DNA of 64,000 nucleotides from Verrucomicrobiota bacterium (GTDB lineage Bacteria > Verrucomicrobiota > Verrucomicrobiia > Limisphaerales > J093): NCBI GenBank assembly GCA_016716505.1, contig JADJWF010000011.1, positions 558,001 through 622,000 of the forward strand, written 5' to 3'. The notes below the pieces were generated by a model that was given only the letters and a program-made list of their open reading frames with translations, had not been told where the DNA came from and did not search any database. The position numbers and the translations under genes are program-made. This document shows positions 32,556 through 40,818 of the stretch, one piece after another. Every line of letters begins with the position of its first letter. Positions within the stretch are counted from its first letter, which is position 1.

Positions 32556-34484
32556 TTACGCCTTCACAAAAATTTCGCTGCCTTTCTCGGTGAACTCGCG
32601 GGACTTTTCTTCCATCCCCTTCTTCAACGCTTCTTCCTCGGCGATGCCTTGCTCCGCTGCATACTTCCGCACGTCCTCCGTGATCTTCATGCTGCAAAAG
32701 TGTGGCCCGCACATGGAGCAGAAGTGCGCGGTCTTCGCGCCTTCTTGAGGCAACGTCTCATCGTGAAACTCTCTGGCCGTGACGGGATCGAGCGAGAGAT
32801 TGAACTGGTCTTCCCACCTGAACTCGAATCGGGCTTTTGAAAGAGCGTTGTCGCGGTATTGCGCGCCGGGATGGCCCTTCGCCAAGTCCGCCGCATGGGC
32901 CGCAATTTTGTAGGCAATCACGCCGTCCTTCACGTCTTTCTTGTTTGGCAGGCCGAGGTGTTCCTTGGGCGTGACGTAGCAGAGCATCGCGCAGCCATAC
33001 CAGCCGATCATCGCCGCGCCGATGCCGCTGGTGATGTGGTCGTAACCGGGCGCGATGTCGGTGGTGAGCGGCCCGAGCGTGTAGAACGGCGCTTCGCCGC
33101 ACCACTCGAGTTGCTTGACCATGTTTTCCTCGATCATGTGCATGGGCACGTGGCCCGGACCTTCGTTCATCACTTGCACGCCTTTGGCCCACGCGCGGCG
33201 GGTGAGTTCGCCCTGGACCTTGAGTTCGGCGAACTGGGCTTCGTCGTTGGCGTCGGCAATCGAGCCGGGCCGCAGGCCGTCGCCGATGCTGAACGCGACG
33301 TCGTAGGCGGCCATGATGTCGCAGATGTCGTCCCAGTGGGTGTAGAGGAAATTTTCCTGGTGATGCGCGAGACACCATTTGGCCATGATGCTGCCGCCGC
33401 GCGAAACGATGCCGGTCATGCGGTTCGCGGTGAGCGGCACGAAGCGCAGCAGCACGCCGGCGTGAATGGTGAAGTAATCCACGCCTTGCTCGGCCTGTTC
33501 GATGAGGGTGTCGCGGAAGAGCTCCCAGGTGAGGTCCTCGGCTTTGCCGCCGACTTTTTCGAGCGCCTGATAAATCGGCACTGTACCGATGGGCACGGGG
33601 GAGTTGCGCAGAATCCATTCGCGCGTGGCGTGGATGTTCTTGCCGGTGGAGAGGTCCATGACGGTGTCCGCGCCCCACTTGGTGGCCCAGCGCATCTTCT
33701 CGACCTCCTCCTCGATGGACGATGCCACGGCGCTGTTGCCGATGTTGGCGTTGATCTTCACGAGGAAGTTGCGCCCGATGATCATCGGCTCGGACTCGGG
33801 GTGATTGATGTTGTTTGGGATGATGGCGCGGCCAGCGGCGACTTCGGAGCGGACGAATTCCGGGGTGATTTCGCGCGGAATTCGTTGGGGAAAACGGCGG
33901 AAGACGGAGGGCTGGTATTCGTCGCGTCCGACGGATGGGGCTGATCCCGCGCGGGCGTCGGCTGCCCCCAGGTTCTCGCGGATGGCGATGAATTCCATCT
34001 CGGGTGTGATGATGCCCTGGCGCGCATACCAGAGTTGAGTAACGGGATGGCCTTTGGCCGCCCGCAAGGGCCGGCGGCGCGGGGCGATCAGGCCCTCGAG
34101 GCGGTAACCCGGTTCGTCCTGCCGCCTGGCGCGGTCCAAGCCGCGATGCTTTTCCGAGAGGTACCCGTCGTCCACCGGCCTCACTTCGCGTCCGTCGTAT
34201 TCCTCCACGTCGCCGCGGGCAAGAATCCAAGGACGGCGCAGCGGCGGGAGGCCTTCCTCGACCGTGCCGGTGAAGGCGGGGTCGCCCCACGGGCCGCTGG
34301 TGTCATAGACGCGCACGGGCTCGTTGACCTCGATCCGGCCGTCGGCGTGGCGGGTGGGCGAAAGCTCGATCTCGCGTAGCGGCACCCGAACGTCGGGGTG
34401 AAGCGATCCTTGCACGTAGATTCTCCGGCTGGAGGGCAGCGCCTCGCCGCTGTGAGGTTCAAGCGGGTCCTTTTTGGCGATCAT
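32556..34484 (-). CDS. thiC: Phosphomethylpyrimidine synthase
   Basis: Radical SAM enzyme rearranging 5-aminoimidazole ribotide to HMP phosphate, the pyrimidine half of thiamine. About 642 residues. Conserved regions include NNINHPESEPMIIGRNFLVK, GNSAVASSIEEEVEKMRWAT, GADTVMDLSTGKNIHATREW, RNSPVPIGTVPIYQAL, HAGVLLRFVPL, SRGGSIMAKWC and MNEGPGHVPMHMI. The C-terminal CSMCGPHFCSM carries the Fe4S4 cysteines of ThiC. The ATG at 34484 is preferred; it follows a TPP riboswitch in the leader. A partial degraded second copy lies at 31028-31820. Confidence 0.97.
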   Translation of the reverse strand: MIAKKDPLEPHSGEALPSSRRIYVQGSLHPDVRVPLREIELSPTRHADGRIEVNEPVRVYDTSGPWGDPAFTGTVEEGLPPLRRPWILARGDVEEYDGREVRPVDDGYLSEKHRGLDRARRQDEPGYRLEGLIAPRRRPLRAAKGHPVTQLWYARQGIITPEMEFIAIRENLGAADARAGSAPSVGRDEYQPSVFRRFPQRIPREITPEFVRSEVAAGRAIIPNNINHPESEPMIIGRNFLVKINANIGNSAVASSIEEEVEKMRWATKWGADTVMDLSTGKNIHATREWILRNSPVPIGTVPIYQALEKVGGKAEDLTWELFRDTLIEQAEQGVDYFTIHAGVLLRFVPLTANRMTGIVSRGGSIMAKWCLAHHQENFLYTHWDDICDIMAAYDVAFSIGDGLRPGSIADANDEAQFAELKVQGELTRRAWAKGVQVMNEGPGHVPMHMIEENMVKQLEWCGEAPFYTLGPLTTDIAPGYDHITSGIGAAMIGWYGCAMLCYVTPKEHLGLPNKKDVKDGVIAYKIAAHAADLAKGHPGAQYRDNALSKARFEFRWEDQFNLSLDPVTAREFHDETLPQEGAKTAHFCSMCGPHFCSMKITEDVRKYAAEQGIAEEEALKKGMEEKSREFTEKGSEIFVKA

Positions 34485-34534
34485 AATCGGTCCGTCGGTT
34501 TGTTCAGGGGCCGGACCGAGAGAACATCCAATTT

Positions 34535-34645
34535 TTCCCTTCGCCGGCATTACCCGGAGCAGGTTCGATGGGTCGGCGGCGCTCCCGCGTCGCCCTCTCA
34601 GCCTTTGCCCCGCGCCTGCGGGACGAGTCGGCTCCCCGTATCGGG
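34535..34645 (-). promoter_or_regulatory. TPP riboswitch (THI element) in the thiC leader
   Basis: On the minus strand this segment holds the conserved halves of the thiamine pyrophosphate aptamer: GGGGAGCC near the 5' side, GCTGAGAGGG in the pyrimidine-sensor arm, and GAACCTGCTCCGGGTAATGC with CGAAGGGA in the 3' half. It ends about 50 bases before the thiC start, so it probably controls translation initiation or transcription of thiC when TPP is plentiful. The order and spacing of the conserved blocks are as expected for the family. Confidence 0.93.
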
Positions 34646-34774
34646 GACACTCTCCGACGGGGGCGGCGGCTGGTCAAGGAGCTCGACCGTGTTCTGCGGA
34701 CTCGTTTTCGCAGCGACATCGCGGCTGCGCGGAAATTGTTGGAAGCCATCTCCCAAAGCACTACAACTCGCCCC

Positions 34775-36070
34775 ATGAACACTCGTTTCTCCCGCCGTCG
34801 TTTTCTCCAAACCTTCGCTGTTGCCGGAGCCGCGCTCGGTGCGCCGCAGTTCGTCGCGGGGAGGCTGTTCGGCGCCGCCGCCCCGAGCAACCGCATTACC
34901 GTGGGCTTCATCGGCACCGGCGACCACGGCACCGGCTGGAATCTCCGCCGCTATGTTGAACTCAAGGACCTCTGCCGCGTGCTGGTGGTGTGCGACGTGG
35001 ACGGCGCCCGAATGCGCCGCGCCAAGGAAATCGTGGACGAGCAGTACCAAAACCGCGACTGCGCCACGACGAAGGATTTCCGCGAGGTGCTGGCCCGACG
35101 GGACATTGACGCCGTGATGATCTCCACGCCCGACCACTGGCACACCCTGATGAGCGTGCTGGCCGTGCGCGCCGGCAAGGACGTGCAGTGCGAGAAACCC
35201 ACCCTTTCGATTGACGAGGGCAAAATCCTCATCCGCGAGGTGCGCCGCCACCAGCGGGTGTTCCAGACGAGCACCGAGGACCGCTCCATTCCGGTGTACC
35301 ACCGCATGGCCGAACTGGTCCGCAACGGCCGCATCGGCAAGGTCCAACGCGTCGAGGTTATCCTGCCCAAGCAGCCCAACGTCCCGGGTGACCCAACACC
35401 CCAACCCGTACCGCCCGACCTCGACTGGGAGATGTGGTTGGGGCCGGCGCCCTTCGCGCCCTACACCAGGGACCGGGTCCACTTCAACTTCCGTTGGATC
35501 GAGGACTACTCGGGCGGGATCATCTGCGATTGGGGTACGCACCTGTTCGACACCGCGCAGTGGGCGCTGGACGTCGAGCGCAGCGGGCCGGTCGAGATCG
35601 AGGGCACCGGCACGTTCTGGAGCGGCGGGCTGTACAACACGGTCAAGGACTACGACGTGACCTTCCGCTACGCCAACGGCGTGGTCATGACCTGCAAGCC
35701 GGGCAATCCGAGCATCAAGTTCATCGGCTCCGACGGCTGGGTGGGCAACACCGGCTGGCGCGGAGAACTGGAGGCCAGCTCGGAGGCCATCAAGAAAGCC
35801 CGGATCGGCCCGGACGAAATCCGCCTCTACACCAACCTGCAGGGCGAGCACCACGACTTTCTCCAGTGCGTGAAGAGCCGCAAGGACCCGTACTTCCCGG
35901 TGGACATCGGGCATCGCGTTGCGAGCGTGTGTCACCTGGCGAACATCGCCATCAAGGTGGGGCGAAAGCTAAAGTGGGACCCGGCGAAGGAGGAGTTCGT
36001 CGGCGACGACATGGCCAACGAACTGCGGAAAGTCCGCCCGCTGCGCAAGCCGTGGACGTTGGAGGGGTAG
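34775..36070 (+). CDS. Gfo/Idh/MocA family oxidoreductase, Tat-exported
   Basis: A 431-residue protein with a twin-arginine signal (FSRRRFLQTFAVAGAALGAP). The Rossmann motif is VGFIGTGDHGTG and the catalytic Lys motif is DVQCEKPTLS. The substrate domain includes the WEMWLGPAPFAPYTRDRVH segment found in the large exported Gfo/Idh subgroup of Planctomycetes, Verrucomicrobia and Bacteroidetes, plus GGIICDWGTHLFDTAQWAL with the conserved His. It probably oxidises a sugar in the periplasm. It lies divergent to thiC, with the riboswitch leader between them; the neighbouring sialic acid genes run on the other strand. Confidence 0.92.
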   Translation: MNTRFSRRRFLQTFAVAGAALGAPQFVAGRLFGAAAPSNRITVGFIGTGDHGTGWNLRRYVELKDLCRVLVVCDVDGARMRRAKEIVDEQYQNRDCATTKDFREVLARRDIDAVMISTPDHWHTLMSVLAVRAGKDVQCEKPTLSIDEGKILIREVRRHQRVFQTSTEDRSIPVYHRMAELVRNGRIGKVQRVEVILPKQPNVPGDPTPQPVPPDLDWEMWLGPAPFAPYTRDRVHFNFRWIEDYSGGIICDWGTHLFDTAQWALDVERSGPVEIEGTGTFWSGGLYNTVKDYDVTFRYANGVVMTCKPGNPSIKFIGSDGWVGNTGWRGELEASSEAIKKARIGPDEIRLYTNLQGEHHDFLQCVKSRKDPYFPVDIGHRVASVCHLANIAIKVGRKLKWDPAKEEFVGDDMANELRKVRPLRKPWTLEG

Positions 36071-36219
36071 CTGTGCGGACGCTTCCTCGTGGTGTGCTGC
36101 GTCGCCTCCCGTGGCACCCACGCGGGGGGTCACACTTCGACGGCAATCCCCGCCCACCGACAAACCGGCTTCGTCCGGCCGGATTGGGTGACGGCCGGTG
36201 GCGCTGACGCGGCGGCAGT

Positions 36220-37164
36220 TCAGGGGCTGCTCGCCCCAGATGACGGCGGCTGGCTTAGCCAGTCGAAGAATCCGAGCGTCTCGAGCTCGGCTCGGAGGGC
36301 GGAGACTTCGTTCTCCGTCAGGTTTACGAGCGGCAGTCGCGCCGGTCCCACGTCCACGCCGACCAAGCGCATCACCACCTTGGACGCGCTCAGGTAGCCG
36401 TAGCGGGCCAGCGTCTGGACAAGTTGCACCGAACGAAATTGTTCCCGACGCGCGGCCGTCAGGTCGCCGGCCGCGAAGGCGGCGATCAGGCGGTGATAGA
36501 TCGGCGCGGCGAAGTTGTAGGTGCTGCCGACTGCTCCGCGCGCGCCCAAGGCCAGCGCCGCCAAGATCCATTCGTCAGTCCCGTACGGCACGTCAAACGC
36601 GCCGCCGGCGGTGTGGAGGCAGAGCTGGTACGCCATGAGGTCGGCATTGCTGAACTTGACGCCCGCGAGCGTCGGGATGCGCTCCCGTGCCCGCGCGAGA
36701 AACTCCGGCATGGGGAGGCTCACGCCGGTCATCGAGGGGATGTCGTAGTAGTAAAACGGCGTTGCCGGCGCGGCGCTGGCGATGTCCGCGCAACAGGCAG
36801 TCAGGGCCTCGACGGTTCGGGGCTTGAAATAGCTGGGAGCCAGCGCGGCGATGGCGACAGCGCCCAGTTCGCCGGCCTGCGATGCGAGCGCGCGGGCGTC
36901 GGCCAGGCAGTTTGCGCCGACATGGACAACGACGTTGAGTGGCGTGCCGCGGGCGACCTCAATCCAGCACCGGGCCAACTGGCGGCGCTCCTCCAGGCTG
37001 AGGGAATGGCACTCGCCCGTGGTGCCACCGATGAAGGCAAAGCGGACGCCGTTGCGGAGCAGGTGTTCCGCCTGCCGCTCCACGATCGCCAGATGAAGCG
37101 AGCCGTCGGGTTGAAACGGAGTGTGGGTGGCGGCCACGAGGCCGGTCAGTCGGAGGGAATTCAT
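36220..37164 (-). CDS. nanA: N-acetylneuraminate lyase-like dihydrodipicolinate synthase family protein
   Basis: A 314-residue class I aldolase of the DapA/NanA family. The Schiff-base lysine is Lys170 in TLAGVKFSNADL, the conserved Tyr is in FYYYDIPSMTG (about 138-140), and the N-terminal FIGGTTGECHSLSLEER corresponds to the GGSTGE loop. The YYYDIPSMTG form matches sialic acid lyases more closely than DapA. Cleavage of N-acetylneuraminate to N-acetylmannosamine and pyruvate fits its place, 3 bases after an MFS transporter and downstream of mutarotase and sialidase genes in the same direction. Confidence 0.87.
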   Translation of the reverse strand: MNSLRLTGLVAATHTPFQPDGSLHLAIVERQAEHLLRNGVRFAFIGGTTGECHSLSLEERRQLARCWIEVARGTPLNVVVHVGANCLADARALASQAGELGAVAIAALAPSYFKPRTVEALTACCADIASAAPATPFYYYDIPSMTGVSLPMPEFLARARERIPTLAGVKFSNADLMAYQLCLHTAGGAFDVPYGTDEWILAALALGARGAVGSTYNFAAPIYHRLIAAFAAGDLTAARREQFRSVQLVQTLARYGYLSASKVVMRLVGVDVGPARLPLVNLTENEVSALRAELETLGFFDWLSQPPSSGASSP

Positions 37165-37167
37165 GAG

Positions 37168-38406
37168 TCACTGTTGCACGAGATGGGGACGCGGGCGGAT
37201 GAGCAACACCAGCACGACGGAGATCAGCGCCGTGGCGGAGAACACGCCGAAAATCACGTTGAGCGGCACGTGCGCATCGCGCAGCGCGCCGAAACCCCAG
37301 TCGGCCACGCCGCCGCAACTGATGCTCACCAGGTTCATGAGGCCGTAGCCGGTGGCGCGCAATTCCGGCCGCACGATCTGGCAGAGGATGGGCATGTTGT
37401 TGCAGTCGAAAAAGCCCCAGCCCAGGCCGAAGAGGATGAGAAAGCCGATGGCGACAGCCAGCGTCCCGGCGTTGCCCACCCCGAACATCGCCGGAATGAT
37501 GAAGCTCATGCCGATGGCGCTGACGAAGATGCGTCCCCGGATATGCCGGCGCATCCACCGGTCCGCCAGCCAGCCGCCCACGAGGGCGCCCACGATGGCA
37601 GCCGCCTGCCAGTAGAGCGTCGCCGACACGCCGGCCTTGCCCTGACCGATGTGGAATTGCTGCTTCAGGATGGCGGGCATCCAGTCCCGCACCACCCAGC
37701 CCGCCAGCGCGGGCAACGTGAAGTAAAGCACGAGCAGGATGAACGACCCGTTGGTGAGCAACTCGGCTGCGGAACGGCGTACCGAAACCTTCGGCGGCGC
37801 GACGTCCGCCGCAGCGCGCGGCGCATCCCGCAGGAGAAACGCCAAAGGGATGGCATACGCCATTCCGACGACCCCGCACGCATCGAAGGCCCATCGCCAG
37901 CCGAGCGACGGTGCGTCCGCCACGTAGCCGCTGAAGCCGCCGACGATGACGCCGGTGTAGATCGCCATCTGGTGGATGCCGACCGCGCGCGAGCGGGTGT
38001 GGCCCGTGTGATAGTCGGCAATCAGCGCCAGCGCCGCCGGAATGTAAAACGCCTCGCTGATGCCCATCAGCGACCTCGTCCACAACAGTCCCTCGTACGT
38101 GGTCACATGGCCGGTGGTCCAGGTGACCAGCGACCACGCGAACAGACTCCCGCAAATGGTCAACCGCCGGCTGAAGCGATCCGCGATGTACCCGCCAATC
38201 GGGCTGAGGAAGGCATAAACCCATTTGAACTGCCCCAGCATCCGCCCCCAATTCGCCTCGGTGCCGATGTCCGTGATGTCCGTCATCACCGAGAACTTCA
38301 TCGCCGCCAGCATCTGGCGGTCGAGGTAGTTCAGCAGCGCCACCGGCCACAGCAGGGCGACCACCAGCCACGCGTAGCGCACGGTGCGGTTGTTGATCCA
38401 GTTCAT
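37168..38406 (-). CDS. MFS transporter, probable sialic acid carrier
   Basis: A 412-residue major facilitator with about twelve hydrophobic segments. The loop 2-3 signature GGYIADRFSRRLTICG is present, and GGWLADRWMRRHIRGR is its counterpart in the second half. LNYLDRQMLAAM at the N-terminus is typical of the ACS/hexuronate and sialate carriers. Position between nanM and nanA makes an acidic sugar, most likely N-acetylneuraminate, the likely substrate. Gaps of 13 bases to nanM and 3 bases to nanA support an operon. Confidence 0.88.
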   Translation of the reverse strand: MNWINNRTVRYAWLVVALLWPVALLNYLDRQMLAAMKFSVMTDITDIGTEANWGRMLGQFKWVYAFLSPIGGYIADRFSRRLTICGSLFAWSLVTWTTGHVTTYEGLLWTRSLMGISEAFYIPAALALIADYHTGHTRSRAVGIHQMAIYTGVIVGGFSGYVADAPSLGWRWAFDACGVVGMAYAIPLAFLLRDAPRAAADVAPPKVSVRRSAAELLTNGSFILLVLYFTLPALAGWVVRDWMPAILKQQFHIGQGKAGVSATLYWQAAAIVGALVGGWLADRWMRRHIRGRIFVSAIGMSFIIPAMFGVGNAGTLAVAIGFLILFGLGWGFFDCNNMPILCQIVRPELRATGYGLMNLVSISCGGVADWGFGALRDAHVPLNVIFGVFSATALISVVLVLLIRPRPHLVQQ

Positions 38407-38419
38407 CGGGCGCGGAGTG

Positions 38420-39526
38420 TCAACGGCTCAGCCGGAGAGTCCAGACTTCCGGCGAGCGCACGCCCGGCCGGACTTCGCCGCTGGGCAGGATCCAGCGCCC
38501 CTGCCACCAGAGGCCCGGCAACGTCGCGCGGGGCGCCGGCGTTTGCCCGACCAGGGTCCATTGATCCCGGTCACAACGGTATTCGAAGACGTGCGGAGGA
38601 AACCCGGGGTGTTTTTCAGCGGGCACCGACCCCGCCAGCGCACCGTCGTCGCCACTCACCAAATAGAAACGCGATGCCTCAGCCGGGGCCGGCGAAACAG
38701 CGGCAACACACGGTTGCGGCGCGTCGGCCAGCCGTTGCCAGCCCTCGCCGGGCCGGTAGCGCCAAAGATCGCGAAGATAAATGCGTCCGACGGTGCCATC
38801 CTGGCTCTCCAAAGCAGTGCCACCGATCACAAAGAAGGCGCCATCCGTCACCGCGGCGACCGGCAGGATGCGGGGCCGCCCCGGGAACGATTCCAGTTCC
38901 CGCCACCGGGGCAAGGTGACGGACAGGTCGAGGGCAAAGAATCGGTTGAGCGCCGCCGGTCCTTCGGGGCGGTCGGCGCCACCGACGACGTACAAGGTGT
39001 CGCCGAGCAATGCGCCGGCGGCATTGGCGAGCGGCACGGGCAAGGGGGGCAGCGGCTGCTGATCCAGAACGCCGTTTGTCAAGGTGAGTCGGAAGCATTC
39101 CGCGTAATGCCGGTCCGCGTCGCTGCCGCCGGCGCACACCACACTGTTGCCGACCGTCGCCGACACGCCGTAGGCCAGCGGGCGCGGCAATCGCCCTGCG
39201 ATCCGCCACGAAGCCTCCAGTCCGTCCAACGCCCAGACCGTATCGTGCCAGACCTTCCGGCCGCCCTCCCAAGGTTTGCGCTCCGGGAAATTGGCGCCAC
39301 CGGCCACGAGCAGCGTGCCATGACTGACGCCCGCAAAGGTTCCGGCGAACCCCTCCGCGTCCGGCAGCCGCGGGAGCTGTTCCCAGACCAGTTCTGCCGC
39401 CGCAATCTTGGCGGCCAGCAAACAGCAACCGCAAAACCACGCCGCCGCCTCGCCCGGGCGGAGACACGACCACCCAACGCGGTTCGCACGGCCGTGCCCG
39501 AGGGGTTGGCCAAAGGCGCGATTCAC
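38420..39526 (-). CDS. nanM: N-acetylneuraminate epimerase (mutarotase), Kelch-repeat
   Basis: A 368-residue beta-propeller protein. Kelch-type repeats are visible: GTFAGVSHGTLLVAGGANFP, then ATVGNSVVCAGGSDADRHYA, GALLGDTLYVVGGADRP and AVTDGAFFVIGGTALESQDG. The first includes the VAGGANFPERKPWEGG segment diagnostic of NanM-type sialic acid mutarotases, which speed the alpha-to-beta anomerisation after sialidase release. The GTG at 39526 overlaps the sialidase stop as GTGA. The N-terminus has a long, somewhat unusual leader with a hydrophobic stretch (WFCGCCLLAAKIAAA), probably a signal peptide. Confidence 0.9.
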   Translation of the reverse strand: MNRAFGQPLGHGRANRVGWSCLRPGEAAAWFCGCCLLAAKIAAAELVWEQLPRLPDAEGFAGTFAGVSHGTLLVAGGANFPERKPWEGGRKVWHDTVWALDGLEASWRIAGRLPRPLAYGVSATVGNSVVCAGGSDADRHYAECFRLTLTNGVLDQQPLPPLPVPLANAAGALLGDTLYVVGGADRPEGPAALNRFFALDLSVTLPRWRELESFPGRPRILPVAAVTDGAFFVIGGTALESQDGTVGRIYLRDLWRYRPGEGWQRLADAPQPCVAAVSPAPAEASRFYLVSGDDGALAGSVPAEKHPGFPPHVFEYRCDRDQWTLVGQTPAPRATLPGLWWQGRWILPSGEVRPGVRSPEVWTLRLSR

Positions 39527-40662
39527 TGCTGCCCCTCTGTCAACCACGCGAGCGAAAACCGGGCAAAGACCAGGTTCTCATAAGGGCTCTTTTCGCCGGC
39601 TTCGTACAGCAGACCGATGGTGCCGTCGGGCAACACCGCGAGGCACGAGTACGCCGCTGGCCGCGCGTCCACCAGACGGGACACCGGCCACGTCTCGCCT
39701 TCGTCGAAACTCGCGCGGATGGTCATGCGTTCCCGGCGGGTGCTGGCAGGATTGGAGAAAAGCAGAATGCTGCGTCCAGCCTCGGCCCACGAATAGCGGC
39801 GCAGGCTGGCCTGGCAGATCGGCTCAATGAGTTCGGGGACATGCCGCTGCGCTGTCCAGGTGGCCCCGCCGTCGTGGCTGATGGCCTGCTGGCGGGTGCG
39901 TTGTTTGGGGTCGTAGTTCCGCATGTTGAGCAGCAGGCGGTGGCCGGTCAGCTCGGCCACCTCGCACTCGTTGACCTGGTGGTGCGGGGTGGAGCCGCCG
40001 AGCTGCCACGTCTGGCCCTGGTCGTCGGAATAGATGACATGCGAGTAGTAGTGGCGGGTGTCGGCCTCGATGTGGTCGCAGGGAATCACGAGCCGTCCCG
40101 CGTGCGGACCGCGTTCAATCTGAATGCCCGCGCCGGGCCCGGTGGCGTACCACGTCCAGTTGGTCGGCTTCACCGCCGCGGTGATCTCGCGCGGCTTCGC
40201 CCACGTCACGCCATCATCGGTGGAGCTGGTGACGAAGACGCGGCGGGTATCCTTGCTCTCGCGGGTGATGATCTTGGGCTCCGGGTCGTCGCCCCGATTC
40301 CACGTCATCAGCAACCAGATCGTGCCCGAGGCCCGGTCCACCACCGGGCACGGATTGCCGCACGTGTTGGCGCCCTCGTCCCACACGGTCTGCTGCGGCT
40401 GCCAAGTGCGGCCGTTGTCCGTGCTCCGCTTGACCAGCAGGTCAATGTCGCCGGCGTCACCGCTCCCGGCCTTGCGGCCCTCGGCAAAGGCCAGCAGCGT
40501 GCCCCGGGCGGTCACGATCAGCGAAGGGATGCGATAGGTATGGTAGCCGTCTTGGCCGGAAACAAAGGCGTTGGTGGTCGTGAGAGAAGCGGGAGAAGCC
40601 GCCTGGGCCGTCAGGACGACAGCCAGCAGCAGCGGGGGCGCGGTACAAAGGGGCGAACGCAT
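39523..40662 (-). CDS. nanH: Exported exo-alpha-sialidase (GH33)
   Basis: A 379-residue sialidase with a signal peptide (LLLAVVLTAQA). The arginine of the YRIP motif (residues 43-46, HTYRIPSLIV) is the first of the triad that binds the carboxylate. Asp-boxes of the form S-x-D-x-G-x-T-W occur repeatedly: STDNGRTW, SSTDDGVTW, SDDQGQTW, SHDGGATW and SFDEGETW. The catalytic Tyr and Glu region is in NECEVAELTG. It releases sialic acid from glycoconjugates outside the cytoplasm and is first of the nan operon, upstream of nanM. Confidence 0.95.
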   Translation of the reverse strand: MRSPLCTAPPLLLAVVLTAQAASPASLTTTNAFVSGQDGYHTYRIPSLIVTARGTLLAFAEGRKAGSGDAGDIDLLVKRSTDNGRTWQPQQTVWDEGANTCGNPCPVVDRASGTIWLLMTWNRGDDPEPKIITRESKDTRRVFVTSSTDDGVTWAKPREITAAVKPTNWTWYATGPGAGIQIERGPHAGRLVIPCDHIEADTRHYYSHVIYSDDQGQTWQLGGSTPHHQVNECEVAELTGHRLLLNMRNYDPKQRTRQQAISHDGGATWTAQRHVPELIEPICQASLRRYSWAEAGRSILLFSNPASTRRERMTIRASFDEGETWPVSRLVDARPAAYSCLAVLPDGTIGLLYEAGEKSPYENLVFARFSLAWLTEGQQ

Positions 40663-40818
40663 GGCCCGATGCTGCCGCACGAGGGCCCGCTTGGGAAGCC
40701 TGCGGTCTTGGAGTGACCGGACGATGGTCAGCGCGCGGCAGAGTTGCCCCATTGGTCCGGGCTCCTGCATTCGGAGTTGAGGTTTCCACGGTGCAACGCC
40801 CGGGCTAGGCTCTCCCGC

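Noticed and set aside
36424..36482. Regulatory operator for the nan operon
   Set aside because: No repeat or palindrome convincing enough to name was found in or near the operon, and no regulator gene is adjacent.
36424..38919. 831-codon plus-strand frame
   Set aside because: Antisense to nanA, the MFS gene and nanM; a high-GC shadow frame.
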